64,000 nucleotides of DNA from NCBI GenBank assembly GCA_028583605.1, contig CM053337.1:12550634-12614633 (forward strand). The letters run 5' to 3'. How positions within the stretch are numbered: the first letter of the stretch is position 1; each line of letters opens with the position of its first letter. The notes beneath the pieces are model-generated. The model searched no databases. It worked only from the letters and a program-made list of their open reading frames with translations, and was not told where the DNA came from. Below are positions 34,601 through 46,600 of the stretch, one piece after another. The DNA comes from Dastarcus helophoroides. Its lineage: Eukaryota > Arthropoda > Insecta > Coleoptera > Bothrideridae. The position numbers were made by a program, and so were the translations under genes.

Positions 34601-37600
34601 TTCGCGAAATTCTAACTTTGTGCACGAAATTTCGATGTTTTTTACGAAATTTTCAGTCCTTTCATTTAATTCGTTTTTGAAAATTCGAAATTTTCGAAAA
34701 AAAGATCGAAATTTCGAGTAAAAGACGAATTTCAAGAAAAAAAAAAACGAATTTTCAAAACACAAAAACGAATATAAAAAGATCGAAATGTTGAAAAAAA
34801 GATTGAAATTTCGAGTTAAAGGCGAATTTCGAGAAAATAAATCGAATTTTCAAAAACAAAAACGAATTCAAAAATATTCGAAACTTTGAGAAAAAGATTG
34901 GAAATTTCGAAAAAAAATCGAAATTTCGTAAAAAAAGTTGGAATTTCGCGAAAAAAGTCGAAATTTGGTAAAAATTCGAAGCTTTCCAGAGAAAGTCGAC
35001 TTTTATATTAAAATTTAGAAAAAAGAACGAATTTTGAGAAAAAGTCGAAATTTTGCGAATACAATCGTAAAATAGATCTAAATTTCGTGAAAAAATTCGG
35101 AATTTAGAGAAAGAAGTCGAAATTTGGTGAAAATTCGAAATGTTCCATAGAAAGTCAGTTTTCGTCGAAATTTAGAAAATAAGAACGAATTTTGAAAAAA
35201 AGTCTAAATTTCGAGAAATAAATCGGCTGAATATTTACTGTCTCTTGACTGCTCGAATCAAAGGGAGACCGGCTTCCTACCCTGACCCTCCGTTGCGTCA
35301 GAAAATATTGAGAAAAAGAACGAAAATTTCGAAAAAAAGCTTTTTGAAAATTCGACTTTTCCTCGAAAATCGTCTTTTGCTTGAAATTTCGATCTTTTTT
35401 ATTCAAAAACTTCGATCTTTTTCTCAAATTTTCGACTTTTTCTCAAATTTTCAGTTTTTTCTCAAATTTTCGACTTTTTCTCAAATTTTCAGCGTGTTCT
35501 CAAATTTCGTCCTTTTTGTTCTAAATTTCGATAAAAGATGACTTTCTCTGGGAAATTTCGAATTTTTACTACATTTCGACCTTTTTCGCGAAATTCTAAC
35601 TTTGTGCGCAAAATTTCGATGTTTTTTTACGAAATTTTCAGTCTTTTCATTTAATTCGTTTTTGAAAATTCAATTTTCTCCTCGAAATTTTCGAAAAAAG
35701 GATCGAAATTTCGAGTAAAGACGAATTTTTAAAAAAAAATCAATTTTCAAAAAATATACACGAACTTTTGGTAGAACGGACTGGTCCTTGGCTATTTCCA
35801 AAAATCTTTCAATAGAGAGTATCTCTCTGAAGATGACATCTTGGCTGTCGAAACGCGTTAGAGCTTTGTTGTGTTTTTTAATCTTTCTTGGTTTCATGAT
35901 ACAAGTTCTGTATTTAAACTCAAATTAAAAAAAAAAGATCGAAAATATCTAAAATAAGATTCGACTGACTCTAACTAACCCACTCGAGGAAGTGCTGGCC
36001 GCTTTATATAGTTTTGGCTTCCAGGTTCTAAAACAATACGGCAGATAAGGCTTATCGTTTGCCGAAATGTCGGTAACGCTTATCTGCCTTTTGCTTCGTT
36101 ATCGCGGCCGCTTTCCCCTTATCAGATCTTTCTGGAAACTTTTCTTATGCACTAAATTCTACAATTTACATTTCGTTACAATACCAAAGCGTTGCCGATG
36201 CACAAAAAACGCAAATGCGCCCACGCCGAAATGTTTATAAAGCGAATTCCAAGATTACAAATTGCTCTAAAAGGGCTCGAGGGATTTTTAATTAAACCTA
36301 AACTTCCCTCCGTGGTTGGAATTCTTGAAACACATGGGGGCGTGAGCCAGTGCCGTGCCCAAGCGAATGCCTTCGTAATACGTAGGCAACGCGACGGAAG
36401 AGTGCAACTGAACAAATTTTTCATAGACATTTATGTCGACATCGACAGGCATCGTTCTCTCGAGATTTTTTAGGTTATTTCCTGCTGGATCATAACGTCT
36501 AATTTGCTATTTAGACGTTAAAAATAAACAATTTGTATTTCAAATTTTGTTAGAGGGGAAATCCCGCCACTGGAACTAGATACGATTCTACTTCGGCACA
36601 ATACCCCAGCGTTAAACAGACTGGCCACTGTTGGAGCAGATGTTGCCGCCTTCATCCCCTACGACGGGGCTGACGGGAATGCCTGCGATTGAAAAATTAT
36701 TCACTGCCGCTGATCCCTAATTGAAATACTTCGCTTTTATATGTTTGCTTATGGCTCTTGTGATTTATGAGCGAGCTTAAAAAAACTTGAACCGACAAGA
36801 CAGTAAAATGACAATTTGAAACAGTTACTTATTGGGGGAATTACTTCGAGTATTGGGAGTAGAATAATGACAGAGTGTATGATTGCATTCGCCAGTTTTA
36901 ATAATGAATGCTAGTTTTTCTAACGAATGCTAGTTTTTCTGCAAGTAGAATGCAACCTAGACTACAAACTCATGCAGCATACGACATTGTTGGCGATGGC
37001 CATAATTTCTCTATGGACCAATAGGTGGTAGTACTAAGAGTCACACGCTTGACGTCCGTGAATTCTTTAGTACTTACTTGTCGGAACATTTATTTGCATT
37101 CGAGTTAGATATACCAAACTGACGAGATCTAATAAGATCGAAATCGGTCTTTGGTTTCCAAACTTTGAATCTAATAAATGTTCAAACCTATTGGTCAGTG
37201 CATCAGTGGCGGCTGGTGACTTTTTGACAGGGGGTGTGCAGATGCAAAAATATTAATAGTTAAGGGTTCAGGTGATTCCAGTGCCATAGCAAGGTATTAA
37301 ATTTAAGAGATACAAAAGGTGTGATATTTAATAGTATTTTTACGAATTAAATTTAATTACCATCTTATAATCTCCATTTCATGAAAACTGCATTTGAAAA
37401 TAAAATATATTTTATTACAAGGTTCTAATTAAACTCTACAAAAACACAAAAAAAATATTTTTTAAAACAAAATCCGCTCTACGATCTTTTAAATAAATAA
37501 AGTCTTCATTACTTTCTCATCAAAATTGTTTAAATCCAAATCTATAAATGAATAATTAGGCCTTAGATTGGGTACTGCTATCTCTTTGTGAATAGCGGTA

Positions 37601-40600
37601 CTATTGGCAGTTAGGCCTGGAAGCGGCACAATTAACAATCGCAATCAGATCAGCCGGGACCTACGCATTTAGCATCATAAACGTAAATACACACTCCAAA
37701 CTCTGACTCGTACTCACCATTTGGCAATATCGCACATGCGCGGAGCGGCGTACCCCGGGCTAGCTTTAACGTGTTGTTCTGTAATTTATTTCTCCGCATC
37801 CCGTGAAGACCGTAGATAGGCATCGCACGGCACCCTCGCTAGGTGCATATTTCTGCGCGCACCAACTTATTAAATTTCTTTGTAATATTTAATATGTATA
37901 ACGGAATCAAACGTAGGTGTAGTTTATTCCAAGTCATTCACAAGTATTATTAGTTAATTAGTGTGTCATTATTTTGTGTTTAGAAATGTGATAAATCCAA
38001 GTCTTTTACATTAAACAAAAAAGAATAGATCGCTCATTTTACGAGGAGCGCGCGCTCTTGCGCTCTTTAAGACCAGCCGCCACTAACTGTGCATTAGAAT
38101 GCTAGTTTTTCTAACAAATTATTAGGTTAAAAGAGTACTTTCGAAAGATTGGAAAGACCATTTCCCAAACTTTCGACACCTGCGTACCCTTTCCATAGTT
38201 TTTTGTGGCGTTGAGTACCCCTTATTAAAAAATTGGCTGCCCAAATAATATATAAATGAGTTGGGGAGCCAAACCCACTAGAGAAAGTGTGTTTGTCTAT
38301 CTGTTCGTCTATTGAACGTATCAACGAATTTGAACAAAATATCATTCTGCAAACCGCACGATCTCTTTAAAGTTGTGCGAACTGATTGAGTGAGTTTTAT
38401 TACGTTTATCCAAACAATTTTTGACTCATCTGAAGACGCTTGGTGCAGCGCGTGCCCCCATCAAACCCTTCAATATACTCCTGGGGAGATATGCGTGCCA
38501 CACTTTAGGAAACGCTGGATTAGAACGTCTTGAACATGTTATATCTTGTATGTATGTTGCATATAGCATTCGCAAGGTTAGGGTGTAAACACAAAGTAAT
38601 TATTAGATATGTATACTCGCAAAGAAGATACAGAGAATATCCAGATATTTTATAATCGTAAGAAGCGATAGAATCGATCGTCACGTAAACAAGATTTAGA
38701 ATTGCTCTATTTATCAAAGCGGTTGTTACATTGTTAATCTTAGCTAATTAGATGAGTCAGTGATGCGGAACGCGAAGAAGATTCGTTTAAAAAATCGCCT
38801 CCCCGTGACAATGCTTCAAGCATTGCCGTGACCAGGATTCGAACCTGGGTTACTACGGCCACAACGTAGGGTCCTAACCACTAGACGATCACGGCTACGG
38901 AGACGTTGATTAAATCACTACGCTGCCACAAGAATAATCCTTCAGACGCTGCATATAATTAAGTACAAACTATTTGAAAATAGCTTTTTAAAATTTTGCT
39001 TTATTGAACACAACACTTACATTTGGTTGAGCTCGCATAAAGGGTGAGCTCTCTAGTTATTACTAACAAGAACTGACTAAAATTAAGCTACGAAGCATGA
39101 TTATAGATGCACTCCATCAAATTCTAGTCTAAACAAAACATAAAAAGGCGATAAGGTCTTAAAACTATAATGTCATTCCTCTAACTTCGGGAATACTTCG
39201 AATATAATTATATGTTCTGTGGACGCTGCTTCAAGCACAATTGTCATTCAAGCGCTTCCGCACTCGCCCTAGATATGAGGTGCGCTGCTACCGTTTGTAT
39301 GCAACCAAAGAGTCTTCTCGTAAAATTGGAATTTCGAATTTGGAATTTCCACAAGAAATTGAAGTTTCCAAAAAGATTTCAACAATTAAAATTTAATTTT
39401 TATTGAGAATTTCGATTTTTTTAGAATTTCTATTCTGGTTGCCACAAAACGTTGCATTCAAGCTAGTCCACATTTGCCCTAGATACGAGGCGCTGCTACC
39501 GTATGTATGCAACCAAAGAATCCGCTCGTAAAATTGGAAATTTCGAATTTGGAATTTCCCTCGGACGTTGAAATTTTCAAAACGATTTTAACGTCCGAGG
39601 GAAATTCTAAAATTGAAATTTTCAAAACGATTTCTACAAAAGAATATACAAAATTTACGTTTTGGAATTTCGATTGATTACAATTTCTATTTGCCTGTTT
39701 TTTCTCGAAATTAGCGATTTCAAGTTAAAATTTCGAAAATTCTAAAATTAAAAAGTCGATAAAAATTCGCAACATGGATTCATAATTAAATTCTTGCCGG
39801 ATGCTTTATTTTTTTCTGTATATGTATACTTCAAAAGCGATGTTTTCGATGTTCGAACTAATTGGTCGTATTCGAAATAGAGAATTATTAAATTCGTTTT
39901 TATCGTATGTTATCCTTTAAAAATTGAAATATAAATCTTGTTTACAAGATTTGTATTTCAATTTTTGGAGATAACCAAGGACCAGCCCGTTCCACCAAAA
40001 AAAATGTTATCCTTTGTCTATAATCTTGGGTACAATGCTCCCTTTTTTTTTAAATAAATATTTTGCTAAAGAAATGAAATTATATTTGTTATTATAAAAC
40101 TTAAATTAGACGACGTAAATAGTGCATAAACTTTTTTATTGAGTGCATAAACAATAAATGTTATATATTTATATTTAGGGTGTTTTCAAAAAAATCGAAA
40201 AAAATCAAAAAAAAAATCGAAAAAAATTCTTTTTGCTAATTTTCAATTTAAACGCTGTTAAACATGCTCAAATAACTTTTCTGTCGAAGAAGAGAGAATC
40301 GTTCATGAAGTGAAGAAAATTCGGTTAAAAAATAGCTTCCCCGTGACAATGCTTTGGCATTGCCGTGACCAGGATTCGAACCTGGGTTACTACGGCCACA
40401 ACGTAGGGTCCTAACCACTAGACGATCACGGCTACGGAAGCTACGTCAAAACGACCATTACGTATTCTTGCGAGCACCCAATTAGTTATTATTGCTTTAA
40501 GTTTTAGATAATCCCCACGTTGATGGTTGAATCAATGACCCCCATAGCAGAGATTAGTAATAAATTAAACATTGCGTTGGTATTTACCAACTTTATAATT

Positions 40601-43600
40601 ATAAAGAATTATAGTAAGAGATTGTCAATTCACGTTTGTTACAAGAAAAAGTTGACTAAATTCAATCAACGATGGAACTGGTGCTGGATTTATGTATAAG
40701 CTATAGCTTAGGATCCTCGACCATCTCGGGGACTTCCCAAAAAATCATATTTGGTCAAACAGTGTTGTTCATGAGAAGTTGTAAGGATTTTTTTTAAGTG
40801 AAAATTTCTTTAGGCGCCCTGGGCGATTTTAGATAGAGGGAAAACTTATCGTTTTGCGTTACCATTACGCTAATTTCGTTACCAACATGCTCCACTGTTA
40901 ATATTAGGTAACAATGTTACGGGCTTATCGGTTCGAATTAATTACACGTGATGGATTATACCCACTTTATTACCAGACTTAACTTGGATCACCACAATTG
41001 AACAATTAACTCACTTATTATTAACTTCTTACTAACTCACTAATTACACTGACTCTAACTGACTAACTTGAGGAAAAGCTGACCGCCTTTTATAGTTTTG
41101 GCTCCCGGCTTCTAGAACTTTTCGGCAGATAAGGCTTATCGTTTGCAGAAATTTCGGGAACGCTTATCTGCCGTTTGCTTCGTTATCGCGGTCGCTTTCC
41201 CCTTATTAGATCATTCTAGAAACTTTTCTTATGCACTAAATTCTACAATTTTATTCTATCTATTTACATTGCGTTACAATACGAAATTTTGATGCAACGG
41301 ACTGGTCCTTGGTTATCTTCAAAAATTGAAACACAGAACTTGTCCCCTGAAACCAAGAAAAATTAAAAAACACTTCAGAGAGAAACTGTTTCTCTCTGAA
41401 AATGACAGCTTGGCTGTCGAAACGCGTTAGAGCAACCTTTGTTGTGTTTTTTAATTTTTCTTGGTTTCAGGGGACAAGTTCTGTGTTTCAATTTTTACAA
41501 TACGAAATACGAAATACGAAATACGAAATACGAAATATGAAATACGAAATACGAAATACAAAATACGAAATACAAAATAGCCAAGACTGCCTATTTTTTG
41601 TTAGTCGTCTATAAAATTGTTGGTGTAAAGAAGACTCGTGCAGATTAATTGCTTTGCGTGAAGAAGCTTTTTTTGGCACACCAAAATTCTAGAGCTCCAT
41701 CCAAACCAGAAATCATGGAGGCAGCGGTGTGACGATTTTTTTTTGCACGCTAAAATGTTCTCGGCGGCATTGGCCCCATATCTCAAATACCTTAGGACTT
41801 CATCAGGTTTAAATCCGGCCCTGGATGGGACCGATAGATAAAAATTGTGAATTTTTCGCGTAAAATCAATGAAAAATGGTTTTAACGATAAGAAAATAAT
41901 TCTCGCGCCCCCTCTTTCGGGCGCAATTGTTAAAAAAAAGCCTCAGTTATTAGAATGATATATCGTAGTATAAATAGAGAGATAACACCTATAAGGCGTG
42001 GGGGAGCGTCGGCCCAAGAGTATACTTTAACAACACCGAAGAGAGAGCCTTGCGGTGGATTTACCCTACACGCGGGCCCTCCTTAATAGCTCATCCGTCA
42101 ACCTCTCAATCCGCAGCTTAATCTCGCCTCTATTTTATCGGCCGGCATACAGAATATTAAGTTGAGACGTTGTATCAATCTTGCCTTGTCGGGGGCGCCC
42201 GTTAATGATTAAAAAAAAAAAAGAGAGGCAACCGAGCACCAGAATCTTAAACTGAAACTTCCCCGTTTACTTAACGATTACACTGCTGTGGTGCGTTATA
42301 CGTTATACGTAAATACTTTTGAACTAAAAACTTCTTTAGGCGCGCGTTCAGCGATTTTGTTTCATTCAAAATTTGACCTTTTTTCCAAAATATTTGATTT
42401 TTCTCTCAAAATTTGATCTGCTTTCTGCAAAGGACTGTTTTATCGAGATTCTTCTTGCTGTATACAATTTGCGATTTGAATTTTGAATCGTGAATCTTGA
42501 ATCTTGAATCCTGAATCTAGAATCTTGATTCTGGAATCTCGAAACTCGAAACTCGAATCTCGAAACTCGAATCTTAAATCTTGGAACTTGGAATCTTGAA
42601 CCTTGGAATTCTGGAACTTGGAATCTTGAACCTTGGAATTTTAGAATCTTACATCTTAGAATCTTGCTCCTGGAATCTTGATTCTTGGAGTCTTCATTCT
42701 TGAATCTTGAAATCTCCAATTTTGAATCTTGGCATCTTGAATCTTCGAATCTTAAATTTTGAAACTTAAATCTTGATATCTTGAATCATTGAATATTAAA
42801 TCTTAAAATCTTGAATCTTGGAATATTGAAATTTTGAATTCTTGAAATCTTGAACTTGGAGAAATTTTAAATCTTGGAATCTTGAACGTTGAAATATTGG
42901 AATCTTAAATCTTGGAATCTTGGAATTTTGAATGTTGGAATTTTGAATGTTGGAATTTTGAATCTTGGAATCTTAAATCTTGGAATCTTGAATCTTCAAT
43001 CTTGAATCTTGAATCTTGGAATCTTGAATCTTGGAATCTTGAATCTTGGAATCTTGCATCTTGGAATATTGGAATTTTGAATTCTTCAAATCTTGAATCT
43101 TGGAAAAATTTTAAATCTTGGAATCTTGAACGTTGGAATATTGGAATCTTAAATCTTGGAACCTTGAATCTTGGAATATTGAATCTTGGAATTTTGAATC
43201 TTGGAATCTTGAATCTTGTAATCTTGAATCTTTCAGTATTAAATCTTAAAATGTTGCACCTTGGAATATTGGAATTTTGAATTCTTGAAATCTTGAATCT
43301 GGAGAAATTTTAAATTTTGGAACCTTGAATCTTGGAATCTTGGAATTTTGAATCTTAGAACTTGAATCTTGAAATCTTAAATCTTCGAATCTTGAAATCT
43401 TCAAATCTGGAATCATGGATCTTGGAAATTTGGAATCTTGAACTTGGAATCTTGAATCTTGAAATCGTGAATCCTTCATCGAGATTCTTCTTTCTGTAAA
43501 CAATTTGCGACTTGAATTTTGAATCTTGAATCTTAAATACTGAATCTTGAATCTTGAATCTTGAATCTTGAATCCTGAATCCTGAATCCTGAATCTTGAA

Positions 43601-46600
43601 TCTTGAATCCTGAATCTTGAATCTTGAATTTTGAATCTGAATCCTAAAACTTGAATCTTAAATCTTGAATCTTGGAATCTTGAACCTTGAAATTTTAGAA
43701 TATTAGATCTTAGAATCTTGAATCTTGAAATCTTGATTCTTGGAGTCTTGAATCTTAAATCTTAGAATCTCCATTTTGAATCTTGACATCTTGAATCTAC
43801 AAATCTTTCATTTTGAAATTTAAATCTTGATCTTTTAAATCTTTGAATATTAAATCTTAAAATCTTGCATCTGGGAATATTGGAATTTTGAATTCTTGAA
43901 ATCTTGAATCTTGGAGAAATTTTAAATCTTGGAATCTTGAACGTTGAAATATTGGAATCTTAAATCTTGGAACCTTGAATCTTGGAATTTTGAATCTTGG
44001 AATTTTGAATCTTGGAATTTTGAATGTTGGAATCTTGAATCTTGGAATCTTGAATCTTTCAATATTAAATCTTATAATGTTGCATCTTGGAATATTGGAA
44101 TTTTGAATTCTTGAAATCTTGAATCTTGGAGAAATTTTAAATCTTGGAATCTTAAACGTTGGAATATTGGAATTTTAAATCTTGGAATCTTAAACGTTGG
44201 AATATTGGAATCTTAAATCTTGGAACCTTGAATCTTGGGATCTTGAATCTTGGAATTTTAAATCTTGGAATCTTGAATCTTGGAAACTTAAATCTTGGAA
44301 TCTTGAAATCTTCAAATCTGGAATCATGGATCTTGGAAATTGGGAATCTTGAATCTTGAAATCTTGAATCTTGAAATCATGAATCCTTAATCTTGAATCT
44401 TTGAATCTTAAAATCTTGAATCTTGAAATATTGGAATTTTGAATTCTTGAAATCTTGAATCATGGAATCTTGAACCTTGGAATATTGGAATCTTAAATCT
44501 CGGAATTTCGAAACTGGAATCTTGGGATATTGAATTTTAAAATAACCAAATTTTCAAATCTGGAATTTTGAATCTTGGAATCTTAAATGTTAAATTCTAA
44601 AATCTTGAATCTTGGAATCTTGAAATTTTAAATATTGGAAGTTTTGTAATCTTGGAATCTCAAATCTTGGAAACATGAAATCTTGAATTTTGAAATATTG
44701 GATCTTGGAATCTTGGAACTTGAACTCTTGATCTTTTATCTTGAATCTCGGAATCTTGGAATCTTAGACTCGTGGAATCTTGAATCTTGAATTTTGAATC
44801 TTGAATTTTGAGTCTTGAATTTGGAGTCTTGAATCTTGAATCTTGAATCATTAAATCTTGAGTCTTGAATCTTGAAACCTTCAAACCTGAAATCATGGAT
44901 CTTAGAATCTTAAATCTTGGTATATTGGATCTTGAATCTTGAACTTGGAATCTTGGAACTTAAACTCTTGATCCTATATCTTGAATCTCGGAATCTTGAA
45001 TGTTAAAATCTTGAAATCTTCCAACCTGGAAATCATGGATCTTAAATCTTGAATCTTGGAATCTTGGAATCTTGGTATCTTGGTATCTTGGTATCTTGGT
45101 ATCTTGGAATCTTGGAATCTTGGAATCTTGGTATCTTGGTATCTTGGTATCTTGGTATCTTGGTATCTTGGAATCTCGGAATCTTGAAACCTAGGAATCT
45201 TGGAATCTTGAATCCTGAATATTGAATTTTGAATTTTGTATCTTGAATCTTGAAATCTTTAAACCTGAAATCATGGATCTTGGAATCTTAAATCTTGGAA
45301 TATTGGAATATTGAATCTTGGAATCTTGAATCTTGGAATCTTATACCCTAAATCTTGAATCTTAAATCTAAAATCCCAAATCTTGAATATTTAATCTTGG
45401 TATCTTGAATCTTGAAATATTGACTCTTGGAATTTGATTCTTGAAATTTTGAATCTTGAATCTTTAAATTTTAAAATCTTGAAATCTTTAATCTTCCAAT
45501 CTTGGAATCTTGAATCTTGGATCTTAGAATCTTGAACCTTGGAATATTGAATCTTGGAATATTGGGATCTTGGAACTCAAATCTTAGAATCTTGAATATT
45601 GGAATCTTGAATTTTGTACGTCGATCGTTTTTATAGTATTTACAACAAACGTGGTGGGCAATATGAACATTTAATTGCCAAAAATGTACCAAAGTGGACG
45701 TCGTTAACAAAAAAAAAGTTTGACTACCCCTGTTTTAGAATGATTGGGAAAAGTTATTTAAAAAAATGTTGAAAAAAGTCCCCCGTGACAATGTTTTTAA
45801 ACATTGCCGTGACCAGGATTCGAACCTGGGTTACTACGGCCACAACGTAGGGTCCTAACCACTAGACGATCACGGCTATCGGGACGTTAAAACGGAAATT
45901 TTTCTCTCGTATTTTACATCCTTGCGCGCTCTCTTCATACTAAAAATGGCAAAATGACATTTTTGTGTATGTTGTTTGTACAATTGTAGATTTATTGAAT
46001 CGAATCATCGTTTTTTTTCAGATATATTGCCGTACAAGCTCGAAAACCTTCCGGCCACGAACGAGTTCCTCAAGAAGCTTATGGACGTTCTTTTGGAGTT
46101 CGTCCGCGCCACCAACGACAGAAACGAAAAAATCTTGGACTTCCACCACCCCGAGGAGATGGAGAAGTTGTTCGATTTGAAAATTCCCGATAGAGGAGTC
46201 ACCCTTCAACAGCTGATACACGATTGCGCCACCACTTTGAAATACCAGGTGAAAACCGGTAAGTCTTTGATTTCTGGTATCGCTAAACGTGAAAAACATT
46301 AACAAGAATTGTGCGTTGTATTTGACAAATACGACACATTTGCTGGCGTGCGCCGGTTGTGCACAGTCCATATTAATAAAATTGCCCAGACAGTTTTTCT
46401 AGAAAAAACTGTTTCATCAGTTTTCTCTCTGAAGATGAGAGCTTGGCTGTCGAAACGCGTTAGAGCAACCTTTGTTGTGTTTTTTTAATCTTTCTTGGTT
46501 TCAGGGGACAAGTTCTGTATTTCAATTTTAGAAAAAACTGGCGAAATTTATAGAAATTTCAAAAAGTGGCGAAATTTCTAGAAATTTCATGTTAATGTCG

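Noticed and set aside
36192..36473. 93-codon + frame and its - strand counterpart
   Set aside because: No family motif or splice borders; both strands are open over the same stretch.
41500..41579. CRISPR-like array
   Set aside because: Direct 7-nt repeats with no spacers; the genome is eukaryotic.
42366..45710. Frames such as [10 protein letters not shown] and FQDSRFKI
   Set aside because: Translation of the GAATCTTG array; overlapping frames on both strands are open.
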